29,466 bases of DNA from a virus. Made by a program: the position numbers and the translations under genes. Below are positions 24,003 through 29,466 of this stretch, piece after piece (within the stretch, counting starts at the first letter, position 1; the number at the start of each line of letters is the position of its first letter). A model generated the notes under the pieces. It was given only the letters and a program-made list of their open reading frames with translations. It made no database searches and was not told where the DNA came from. The stretch is taken from the IMG/VR virus record IMGVR_UViG_3300043467_001232, positions 1 through 29,466 of that record, one strand, 5' to 3'.

Positions 24003-24862
24003 TATGCAGCCCTCACTCGGCGATAACGCTTAACGGTCATTAATTCTGAATCCATGAAACCTGTTTGCAATGGTGCGACATTGCGAGTATTGAGGTCTTT
24101 AACACCAACGACATCGTCGTGCATGTTTTGCATTTCTCGTACTGCGGCACGGAGAATCAGCAGTTTAAATATTGCTATTTCAGTACCATCGATGCCTGCC
24201 TCGTAGTCGATTGTGACAACGTCGTTAGCAAATCCACGATAAAGATCAATGCCAAAACGACGAATCACATAGTCGCTTCCTGTTGCTATGGCGCTGCCGC
24301 CTACTGTCATTGCACCAATTGATGCTGGCATGTCAATAACGGAGAATGTATTTGTTGTTACTTCGGTTATTTCACGAGCAACTACGTTGTACAGAATCGG
24401 TACCATGCTTTTGATGGTCACTCTTTGGCCGCGTGTAAATTTATGACTACTTGCGGTGTAAGTAACTTTTGTGCCTACTTGTGAGACTGCCGTGACTGTC
24501 GCCGAACGTTCCATTGCTTCACTCATGTATTGTCCAGAGACTGACCAGTTTTTGATGAATACGCTGTTGACTTTTACGATTGGGGAGTTTCTGACGCCGA
24601 TTGTTGATGGCGGTTGCGAGTAGGAGATTGGTGACATGGTTGTGTCTAGGGATGTGTTGTAAAAGAATGATGATGTGGGCATTCCGACGTAGTCTGAGGG
24701 GATGACGTATTCTTCTACGAAGTTTTGGACTTCTATTGGGCGTCGTAAAAAGGACTCCAATTCACTTTGAAGTCCAGCCAACACAATTTCAGCCGCATCT
24801 TGTTGGCGTAGTGAGAAGCGGATGTCCATATATGTGGTTAAATCATTGACACTAACCAGCAT
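24002..24862 (-). CDS. Head-tail connector (gp6-like) with inserted beta module
   Basis: The N-terminal helical part (LVSVNDLTTYMDIRFSL, AAEIVLAGLQSELESFLRR) and the C-terminal helices (AIFKLLILRAAVREMQNMHD) match gp6-type head-tail adaptors that bind below the portal. Residues about 119-194 (TVTAVSQVGTKVTYTASSHK, FTRGQRVTIKSMVPILYN, VTTNTFSVIDMP) are a small inserted beta domain of a type seen in several phage structural proteins. The family is usually shorter without it. It starts the neck-tail gene run. SD GGTGAG. The connector role is inferred from fold-like pattern and position. Confidence 0.72.
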   Translation of the reverse strand: MLVSVNDLTTYMDIRFSLRQQDAAEIVLAGLQSELESFLRRPIEVQNFVEEYVIPSDYVGMPTSSFFYNTSLDTTMSPISYSQPPSTIGVRNSPIVKVNSVFIKNWSVSGQYMSEAMERSATVTAVSQVGTKVTYTASSHKFTRGQRVTIKSMVPILYNVVAREITEVTTNTFSVIDMPASIGAMTVGGSAIATGSDYVIRRFGIDLYRGFANDVVTIDYEAGIDGTEIAIFKLLILRAAVREMQNMHDDVVGVKDLNTRNVAPLQTGFMDSELMTVKRYRRVRAA

Positions 24863-24897
24863 AACTCACCATCCTGTAAATAGAATATTACGAATTA

Positions 24898-25089
24898 TCA
24901 GCGTCCGCCACTACGGATAATGTCACGAAGACGAGCAGTCGGATTCACACCACGACCAGCACGACGACGACGACGCTGAAAAAGATTTCGTGCAGCACGA
25001 CGAATTCTTCCAGGAGTACGTCCAGTGTCAATATCTGCTGTTGTGCCAGGCTGAACCTTAATCCAACCGATGTTACGAATGTTGCGCAT
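24898..25089 (-). CDS. Arginine-rich small basic protein (63 aa)
   Basis: Seventeen of 63 residues are Arg, including a run RRRRR (encoded by a CGT repeat on the complementary strand), with only three acidic residues; the protein must be strongly basic and could bind nucleic acid or the capsid interior. The likely start is the ATG at 25089 (MRNIRNIGWIKVQPG): AGGA lies 8 bases before it, while an in-frame ATG at 25098 is too close to the SD. It lies between the IbrB-like gene and the connector. No family is recognised. Possible roles are DNA condensation or head completion. Confidence 0.7.
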   Translation of the reverse strand: MRNIRNIGWIKVQPGTTADIDTGRTPGRIRRAARNLFQRRRRRAGRGVNPTARLRDIIRSGGR

Positions 25090-25132
25090 AATAACCATCC
25101 TTTATGTATGTGCAGTTTTTATTCTACCACGA

Positions 25133-25684
25133 TTATCTATCAGGATTTGGCGGCGCCTCTGCAACAATGGGCATTTTATCCACAGTCCCTGGAGGTGCCT
25201 CAACCGGAACCCACGCCCGAGAATAATTATGTTCTGATATTTTTCGTTGTTTGATGATTGTTGGGTTCATCATCAGTTCCAACTCATCAAATTTCATACA
25301 AAAACGCTTCACAAAATCTTTTTCATCAAACTTACGGCTTTTCTTCAAAAGTCGGACAATAGATGAAAGTTGTTTCGCAACCATATTCCCACGACCACGG
25401 TTCATTTGAACATGGAGAACCATGGCATCAAGTTCATCGCAATCCACATACGTCACAGGCAAACCATCAGGGAATAAGGCTGACAGATTTTTGTTTCCTG
25501 CAATTAGTTTATATCTCTGACTACCATCAATAATTGAATTATCTTCTTTACGAACCACCAAAGGAGACATAATCCCAAAAGAAGACAAAGAATCAGCCAA
25601 AACAAGCAAATCAGGACGCAAAATATAAACAGTATTCCAAGAAGGAACACTCAAATCACCAATAGCCACAAAATCAATCTTCAT
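25133..25684 (-). CDS. ParB/sulfiredoxin-fold protein, IbrB-like (183 aa)
   Basis: The motifs are SLSSFGIMSPLVVRKEDNSI, IIDGSQRYKLIAG (residues 51-63) and HVQMNRGRGNMVAKQLS (from residue 91), matching the ParB N-terminal domain in IbrB-type proteins. The chosen start (ATG at 25684, MKIDFVAIG) has GAGGA upstream and overlaps the PP-loop gene by 11 bases; an upstream ATG at 25783 would add a poor, overlapping leucine-rich stretch and is rejected. The tight overlap with an IbrA-like gene repeats the IbrA-IbrB pairing known from Escherichia coli. The C-terminus is Pro-rich. Its biochemical activity is unknown; nuclease or nucleotide-binding activity is possible for this fold. Confidence 0.8.
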   Translation of the reverse strand: MKIDFVAIGDLSVPSWNTVYILRPDLLVLADSLSSFGIMSPLVVRKEDNSIIDGSQRYKLIAGNKNLSALFPDGLPVTYVDCDELDAMVLHVQMNRGRGNMVAKQLSSIVRLLKKSRKFDEKDFVKRFCMKFDELELMMNPTIIKQRKISEHNYSRAWVPVEAPPGTVDKMPIVAEAPPNPDR

Positions 25685-26822
25685 AAAAAACAACATCCTC
25701 ATCTTGTTTAGCAGCAGCAACACGCAACGCATGCGCCCTAGTACCAGGACCAACCGGACTAACCGACATCCCAGACAACTCATTCAAAAATATATTCCTA
25801 ATAAGCCACTCAATTGGATAAGAATACGGGTCCTTCGCATTCTTCTTCCTAAACTCGGCAGAAAAAGACAAAGCACGACTCCTCTTCGTCTCACCAATCA
25901 TGAAAGTATCAATCGCCCGCATGACACCATTCCAACCCTCGGCAGCAAACATCGCAATAACTTTCTCGACATCATATTCAGACCACCAACGACGCTGAGC
26001 ATCAATCTCAGGAAAACAGTCCCACAAGCGATCATAAAACTCGGGCTCCGTAGCAACTAAATCACCAATCCTACGAATAGCAATAGAGTGCAACGGAATA
26101 CCCACACGAGTATTAGAACCAGTCAAAGCCGCAACATCGTAATACTCGCAATAATCAGCACCGTGCTCCTCGTTGAGGAATTTAAAAACGTCATCCGTCT
26201 GCCAATCGTAAATCACCTTAGCCATCTTAAGAGGGATTCCCTTTTTGCTCTTATATGGCGTAACAATATAGTTTTCATGCAGTTTTTGAACACAAGAACG
26301 ATATCTAATCATTGACTCAGAAGCACGAACACCAGTCAAGAAAGCAACATTACCTTTCTTGCCCTGCATGGTGTAGTAATCAATATGGTTAGTCATTGGT
26401 GTTGAATGATCTAAGCCAAAATGGTATCCAGTAATTACGTCATCAGGCAAAGGCCTACAGGTGCGTCCTTCTTTGATGCGTTTTTCACCCCAAATCATAA
26501 TGGATTGACGTCGACCCAACACCCATACTTCGGTTCCATAGGGCAAGCAATACCATTCAAAATCTACCCAGTCATAATTCTTGATTTTATTGATGTAATC
26601 AAGAACAAATGGGCTAACCATTTCTTCATCTCGGAAAATAACTTTGACAGGCCCCAGGCCACGTTCTTCATGAATTTCTTTAGCAAGATATAAAACTGCG
26701 CTTGAGTCTTTACCACCAGAGAATTGAACGCAGACAGTGTCAAAAGTGTCGTATACGTGCCTAATTCTTTGACGGGCCGCTTCTACGCATGAGATATCCA
26801 GAAACATGCGCTGACGCGTCAT
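25674..26822 (-). CDS. PP-loop PAPS-reductase-like protein, IbrA/DUF3440 type (382 aa)
   Basis: A PP-loop SGGKDSS (residues 35-41) identifies an ATP-pyrophosphatase of the PAPS reductase superfamily. Later motifs TGVRASESMIRYRSC, VIYDWQTDDVFKFLN, CEYYDVAALTGSNTRVGIPL and PEFYDRLWDCFPE match IbrA-type (DUF3440) proteins. The KRTECG-L-H-type catalytic cysteine tail of true PAPS reductases is absent, so assimilatory sulfate reduction is unlikely. The partner gene is an overlapping IbrB-like ParB protein. In E. coli IbrA/IbrB affect expression of eib genes; in phages their role is open, and nucleic-acid or nucleotide modification is one possibility. SD AGGGGA. Confidence 0.82.
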   Translation of the reverse strand: MTRQRMFLDISCVEAARQRIRHVYDTFDTVCVQFSGGKDSSAVLYLAKEIHEERGLGPVKVIFRDEEMVSPFVLDYINKIKNYDWVDFEWYCLPYGTEVWVLGRRQSIMIWGEKRIKEGRTCRPLPDDVITGYHFGLDHSTPMTNHIDYYTMQGKKGNVAFLTGVRASESMIRYRSCVQKLHENYIVTPYKSKKGIPLKMAKVIYDWQTDDVFKFLNEEHGADYCEYYDVAALTGSNTRVGIPLHSIAIRRIGDLVATEPEFYDRLWDCFPEIDAQRRWWSEYDVEKVIAMFAAEGWNGVMRAIDTFMIGETKRSRALSFSAEFRKKNAKDPYSYPIEWLIRNIFLNELSGMSVSPVGPGTRAHALRVAAAKQDEDVVFYED

Positions 26823-26831
26823 GATGTTCCC

Positions 26832-27248
26832 CTATTTTTGCAGTTTAGTAACATTGGTCTCAACAGTATCAGTTGCGTCGACCTTTGTCCAGCCTTGTTG
26901 TAAAAAACTTTCGTTCAAAGTTTTAAGTTGCGCCATACCACGCGAACCATTCCTCATCAAATAACCGTGACCGCCAGTCACCTCGCAAGTCATACTGCAA
27001 ATTTTCTCGTACTTACGGACAACCAAATCCATACCTTCACTATTATGCGGATTAGAAGGACTGTAGTAATAACGCAACCCACCAAATTTTTCTTTAATTT
27101 GAAAAATAGTGTACTGAGGATCAAGTAAAGAAAGTTCCTTATCGCAAATTGACACAAGTTTCCACCAACCCTCATCACATGAAATACGAACGCCGTACTC
27201 TGGGTTAATGCGCGACAATACCGGCTGCAAATAATCGGGATATTCCAT
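26832..27248 (-). CDS. Hypothetical protein with QIKEKFGGLRYY motif (138 aa)
   Basis: CDEGWWKLVSICDKEL followed by FQIKEKFGGLRYYYS is a recognisable motif of a widespread phage and bacterial family of unknown function. Members usually carry a later Cys pair of the form CEVCG; here that reads CEVTGGHGYLMRNG, so the second cysteine is missing and a zinc site may be lost. It sits just upstream of the PP-loop gene, with a good SD (AGGA). Function is unknown. Confidence 0.75.
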   Translation of the reverse strand: MEYPDYLQPVLSRINPEYGVRISCDEGWWKLVSICDKELSLLDPQYTIFQIKEKFGGLRYYYSPSNPHNSEGMDLVVRKYEKICSMTCEVTGGHGYLMRNGSRGMAQLKTLNESFLQQGWTKVDATDTVETNVTKLQK

Positions 27249-27249
27249 A

Positions 27250-27471
27250 TTAATCCTTTTTACGAAGGTCTAATTTCAAAACAAGTATCCCATCTTCAAA
27301 CGTATACTCACAGTCACCAATCATGGCAAAATCTTGAAAATCAACTTTTGCTTGATCAACAAATTGGGCTCGCTCTGATCCAGCAACTGGCGGCAGGGGA
27401 CGTTTCTTAACTGCCTCAGCACGTTCCCTAAAACGTGCCAGCATCTCATCAATTTTTAGTTCCATTATCAT
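27250..27471 (-). CDS. Small conserved phage protein (73 aa)
   Basis: The protein has an amphipathic N-terminal helix (MLARFRERAEAVKKRPLPPV), then AQFVDQAKVDFQDFAMIGDC and a beta-rich end (YTFEDGILVLKLDLRKKD). This resembles small proteins found in actinophage accessory regions, of unknown function. Its start overlaps the end of the preceding gene; the SD is weak (AAGAAG), and an ATG two codons on (27465) is about equally good. It has no recognised catalytic motif. Confidence 0.62.
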   Translation of the reverse strand: MIMELKIDEMLARFRERAEAVKKRPLPPVAGSERAQFVDQAKVDFQDFAMIGDCEYTFEDGILVLKLDLRKKD

Positions 27472-27664
27472 ATTCTTCTTTAGTCACAAAACGAACGAGT
27501 GTTTCCCTATCTCTAGGAACAGGGTCACCACCAGGCCACACCTGTTCCATGGGGGTCTCCAAAACATACCAAGTACGAGAATCAGTTTCAATAATTTTGT
27601 ACTTACGTATTCTCTCTACCGTTGATTCATAACGAATTCTATCGATGTCTTCATTATGCGCCAT
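27449..27664 (-). CDS. Hypothetical protein (71 aa)
   Basis: The protein (MAHNEDIDRIRYESTVERI ... KIIETDSRTWYVLETPMEQV ... VTKEEYDNGTKN) is charged, with a central beta-prone segment and no recognised family. A usable SD (GAGGA, spacing about 9) precedes the ATG, and both its ends overlap neighbouring genes, supporting that it is translated as part of the small-gene run. No function can be given. Confidence 0.6.
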   Translation of the reverse strand: MAHNEDIDRIRYESTVERIRKYKIIETDSRTWYVLETPMEQVWPGGDPVPRDRETLVRFVTKEEYDNGTKN

Positions 27665-27950
27665 CTTCTATTTCCTCATACAGTGAATTGAATCTACCAT
27701 CATTACAGGGATAGAAAACATTATTATCAGTCTTTACAACATGATCGCCTAAACGAATAAAAAACTCGCCATCCACAGTTTTCATTGAAATAACCAATTC
27801 GGGCCGATTTGGGTCATTGTCTTTAGCAAGCACAGTTAGTTCGCCACTGCACCAATCAGCAACTTCACGCTGATTCAAAGGGACAAAACGCACAGCCTCA
27901 ACATCAGGACCGTTCGTGCGATAGCGCCTAACAACGGGAGTATCAATCAT
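27654..27950 (-). CDS. PGDYG-like small phage protein (98 aa)
   Basis: The pattern VEAVRFVPLNQREVADWCSG early, and GDHVVKTDNNVFYPCNDGRF then NSLYEEIE at the end, matches a frequent phage family (sometimes called PGDYG-like: GDW/GDY, FYPC, F...YE). Its function is unknown. The ATG overlaps the preceding stop by 8 bases, so translation is coupled; the SD is weak (AAGAAG). It lies in the accessory small-gene cluster. Confidence 0.72.
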   Translation of the reverse strand: MIDTPVVRRYRTNGPDVEAVRFVPLNQREVADWCSGELTVLAKDNDPNRPELVISMKTVDGEFFIRLGDHVVKTDNNVFYPCNDGRFNSLYEEIEDGA

Positions 27951-28104
27951 TATTCTTCTTTAAAGTTTCCAAAATCTCTGCTAAAAGAAATTTGATTTCT
28001 TTCAATGTTTCATTTGATTCACGAGCAGGCTGGCCAGCAAGATAGGCATTGCGCTGCGATTCTAGGCGAGCATTTTCTTTAATTGCTGATGCATTGGGTT
28101 CCAT
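27943..28104 (-). CDS. Small helical protein (53 aa)
   Basis: The ATG at 28104 (MEPNASAIKENARLESQRN) has a near-perfect SD, GGAGGA, 6 bases upstream, which decides the start. A longer frame from 28143 would overlap the tRNA gene and is rejected. The C-terminal half (NETLKEIKFLLAEILETLKK) is a leucine-rich amphipathic helix that may be coiled coil. No family is recognised. Confidence 0.68.
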   Translation of the reverse strand: MEPNASAIKENARLESQRNAYLAGQPARESNETLKEIKFLLAEILETLKKNND

Positions 28105-28128
28105 GTCTATTCCTCCATTGTTTGTTTT

Positions 28129-28204
28129 TGGCTGGAGAGGCAAGGGTCGAACTTGCGACGCGCGGATTAACAGTCCGCTGTTCTGCCAACTGAACTACTC
28201 TCCA
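28129..28204 (-). tRNA. tRNA-Asn (anticodon GTT), CCA encoded
   Basis: A full cloverleaf is present: 7-bp acceptor (TGGAGAG/CTCTCCA), D stem GTTC/GAAC, anticodon stem GCGGA/TCCGC with loop CTGTTAA, 5-base variable loop, T stem GCAAG/CTTGC with loop TTCGACC, discriminator G and genomic CCA. All stems pair fully, so it is probably functional. It lies between two small protein genes in the accessory cassette and is the only tRNA I found in the window. Confidence 0.95.
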
Positions 28205-28261
28205 TTGGTATGTGCTGAAAGATTATCAGCAATAGATTGTTCGTGCACAGATTACTTTATT

Positions 28262-28492
28262 TTATCGGCGTTCTTGCTCATATCTGAGGAGTAATTCGTT
28301 GCGTTCGTTATTGAAATCTAACAAATCTTCTATGGAGTAAATGAACTGTGCTAATTCATCACAAAGTTTATTTGACGCTTCAATTTTTTCTTCGAGAGAC
28401 TTAATGCGGGATCGCAAGTATATTGTTTCATCTTCCAGTGTGTACATTTCTTTTTGTACAGACCTCAGAATATATTCAGCATCACTAGACAT
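28262..28492 (-). CDS. Coiled-coil protein (76 aa)
   Basis: The ATG at 28492 (MSSDAEYILRSVQKEMYTL) has GGAG 6 bases upstream; an in-frame ATG at 28504 has no SD and is less likely. The protein is almost entirely charged helix with heptads (YTLEDETIYLRSRIKSLEEK), a likely coiled coil. It has no recognised family and no catalytic motif. It sits between the ParB-domain gene and the tRNA. Confidence 0.68.
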   Translation of the reverse strand: MSSDAEYILRSVQKEMYTLEDETIYLRSRIKSLEEKIEASNKLCDELAQFIYSIEDLLDFNNERNELLLRYEQERR

Positions 28493-28530
28493 AAGATACT
28501 CCATTCTATTAATTTAACTGTATGCGATAT

Positions 28531-29322
28531 TTAAATTTCTGAATGGGCATCTATAAAAGAAATAAGTTTTTCTGACGTCGTACTGCCATCATATGCAGGT
28601 TCGTTTCTTATCCAACGAATAAAATCATACCAACGTCGCTGCTGGTCGGGATCATCAAAAACAATAGTGTATTGAACTACGGCACGAGGCGCTGCTTCAG
28701 GGGTGGCGACAGTACTCCCCTTGATGGCAATTTCGTTATGATCCATATCTCGCGGAGCAACAATCCTGCGCTCCCCCTCATCATCCTCACGAACTAAAGA
28801 TGACAAAATGGTTGCACCAAGGTCACTCAACGGTTGCAAAACTGGCGGTACATAGATGTTTCCATTAGAATCAGAGGTTGTGTGCGAGTTGTATTGGATT
28901 GACTCGTCCATGGCAGCCAATTCCATTTCGTCCCAACCTAAATCTGCCATTAGATCGGAATAATCGGAAATAATGTCATCTAGCATTTCGCTCACTAACT
29001 CTTGGTCGGAGTGACCGAGTTCATTGGTGCGGTTGTCGGTTAAAGCAAATGCGATTGCCCGGTTGACGTCAACTTCAAATGGGACGGCAGCGATGTGTGT
29101 CCATCCAAGTGTTTGTGCAGCCAACAATTGGTGGTTTCCTGCGATAACAGTTGAGGTGCCGTCACCATTGGGGCGAACTACAATTGGTTTCACTTGACCA
29201 AACTCCGCATATGAAGCCATAATTGAGTCAACGTTACCTTTACGAGGGTTCCCTGGCAGTGGGAGTAAGGTATTCACATCGACCATAAGAGACTGAAGCG
29301 ACGGATCAACTTTATGTTTCAT
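28531..29322 (-). CDS. ParB-domain protein (263 aa)
   Basis: The ParB N-terminal domain is clear: GNPRKGNVDSI (from residue 24), FGQVKPIVVRPNGDG, VIAGNHQLLAA (GxHxxxAA, residues 59-69) and ALTDNRTNELG (93-103). The C-terminal part (VVQYTIVFDDPDQQRRWYDF IRWIRN) is a phage-specific domain often attached to such ParB proteins. No helix-turn-helix for centromere binding is evident, so a plasmid-partition role is doubtful; phage relatives may act as nucleases or regulators. A good SD (GGAG) lies before the ATG. It is the second ParB-fold protein of the cassette. Confidence 0.82.
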   Translation of the reverse strand: MKHKVDPSLQSLMVDVNTLLPLPGNPRKGNVDSIMASYAEFGQVKPIVVRPNGDGTSTVIAGNHQLLAAQTLGWTHIAAVPFEVDVNRAIAFALTDNRTNELGHSDQELVSEMLDDIISDYSDLMADLGWDEMELAAMDESIQYNSHTTSDSNGNIYVPPVLQPLSDLGATILSSLVREDDEGERRIVAPRDMDHNEIAIKGSTVATPEAAPRAVVQYTIVFDDPDQQRRWYDFIRWIRNEPAYDGSTTSEKLISFIDAHSEI

Positions 29323-29350
29323 TATTTTTCTCCAACACTAAAAGAATTAA

Positions 29351-29461
29351 CTACGGCATTACCTGGGCACGAACGTTGGCGTTAAGCGTACGCATGGCAT
29401 CAATTGAGGTTCGTAAAGAAAGAAGTTTCTCCCTCTTTGCTTTAACTAGACCTTCAGACAT
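29351..29461 (-). CDS. Small ORF at window edge (36 aa or end of a longer gene)
   Basis: A frame from ATG at 29461 encodes MSEGLVKAKREKLLSLRTSI ... RAQVMP and stops at TAG 29351. It may be a complete small gene or the 3' end of a larger gene starting beyond the window, because the frame is still open at the edge (only five bases are visible upstream) and no SD can be judged. The sequence is a basic helix. It has no recognised family. Confidence 0.4.
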   Translation of the reverse strand: MSEGLVKAKREKLLSLRTSIDAMRTLNANVRAQVMP

Positions 29462-29466
29462 CTTAT

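Noticed and set aside
25685-25783. Longer start for the IbrB-like gene (216 aa)
   Set aside because: The extra N-terminus is Leu/Arg-rich, overlaps the upstream gene by 110 bases and lacks ParB features; the 25684 start has a usable SD.
25674-26822. Sulfate-assimilation PAPS reductase (auxiliary metabolic gene)
   Set aside because: The PP-loop is present but the C-terminal catalytic Cys motif is missing and the later motifs fit IbrA/DUF3440; the partner gene is IbrB-like.
28105-28143. Longer start (66 aa) for the small helical gene
   Set aside because: It would overlap the tRNA, and a near-perfect SD lies before the ATG at 28104.
28531-29322. Plasmid-type partition ParB
   Set aside because: No ParA partner, no parS-like repeat and no clear DNA-binding helix-turn-helix are seen.

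Overview
This window reads as part of the late (virion) gene cluster of a contractile-tailed phage (myovirus morphology). Every gene I accept is on the minus strand, so transcription runs from the right end (29466) to the left end (1). Genes are packed tightly, many starts overlap the previous stop (ATGA or TAATG), and most have clear Shine-Dalgarno (SD) sites. The host is probably an actinobacterium. The best clues are an r1t-type holin and the style of the sheath, gpI-like, hub and fibre proteins, which recalls actinophages and uncultured aquatic phages. This host call is an inference from family recognition. No integrase, terminase, portal, capsid or endolysin is visible, so I cannot say whether the phage is temperate.

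Right part (about 25.1-29.5 kb) is an accessory cassette. It holds a fragmentary small ORF, a ParB-domain protein, a coiled-coil protein, a tRNA-Asn(GTT) with encoded CCA, four or five small phage proteins of unknown role, a PP-loop PAPS-reductase-like protein of the IbrA/DUF3440 type, and an overlapping IbrB-like ParB protein. The cassette sits directly upstream of the neck and tail genes.

Middle part (about 12.3-25.1 kb) is neck and tail: an arginine-rich 63-residue protein, head-tail connector, gpG/gpS-like tail completion protein, putative tail terminator, an acidic low-complexity protein, tail sheath, tail tube, a tail assembly chaperone with an apparent -1 frameshift extension, a 1452-residue tape measure carrying an M15-like peptidase motif, a baseplate adaptor and a baseplate hub.

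Left part (1 to about 12.3 kb) is baseplate, fibres and lysis: a spike protein that fuses a gp5-type OB domain to a fibre ending in an S74 chaperone, a 49-residue coiled-coil gene, a gp25-like wedge, baseplate J carrying a CBM5/12-like insert, a tail protein I whose core domain is interrupted by two fibre modules, a holin, three small or medium fibre proteins, and a collagen-like fibre with about 155 Gly-X-Y triplets that runs off the left end.

The genes work together as a tail assembly line: chaperone and tape measure set tail length, tube and sheath polymerise, hub/spike/wedge proteins make the baseplate, and fibre proteins bind the host. Several proteins share the same building modules, which suggests shuffling of host-recognition parts within this genome. 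The most notable points are the chaperone frameshift without a canonical slippery site, an inverted repeat able to hide the ribosome site of the gene after the holin, the chimeric spike and gpI proteins, and the IbrA/IbrB-like cassette.
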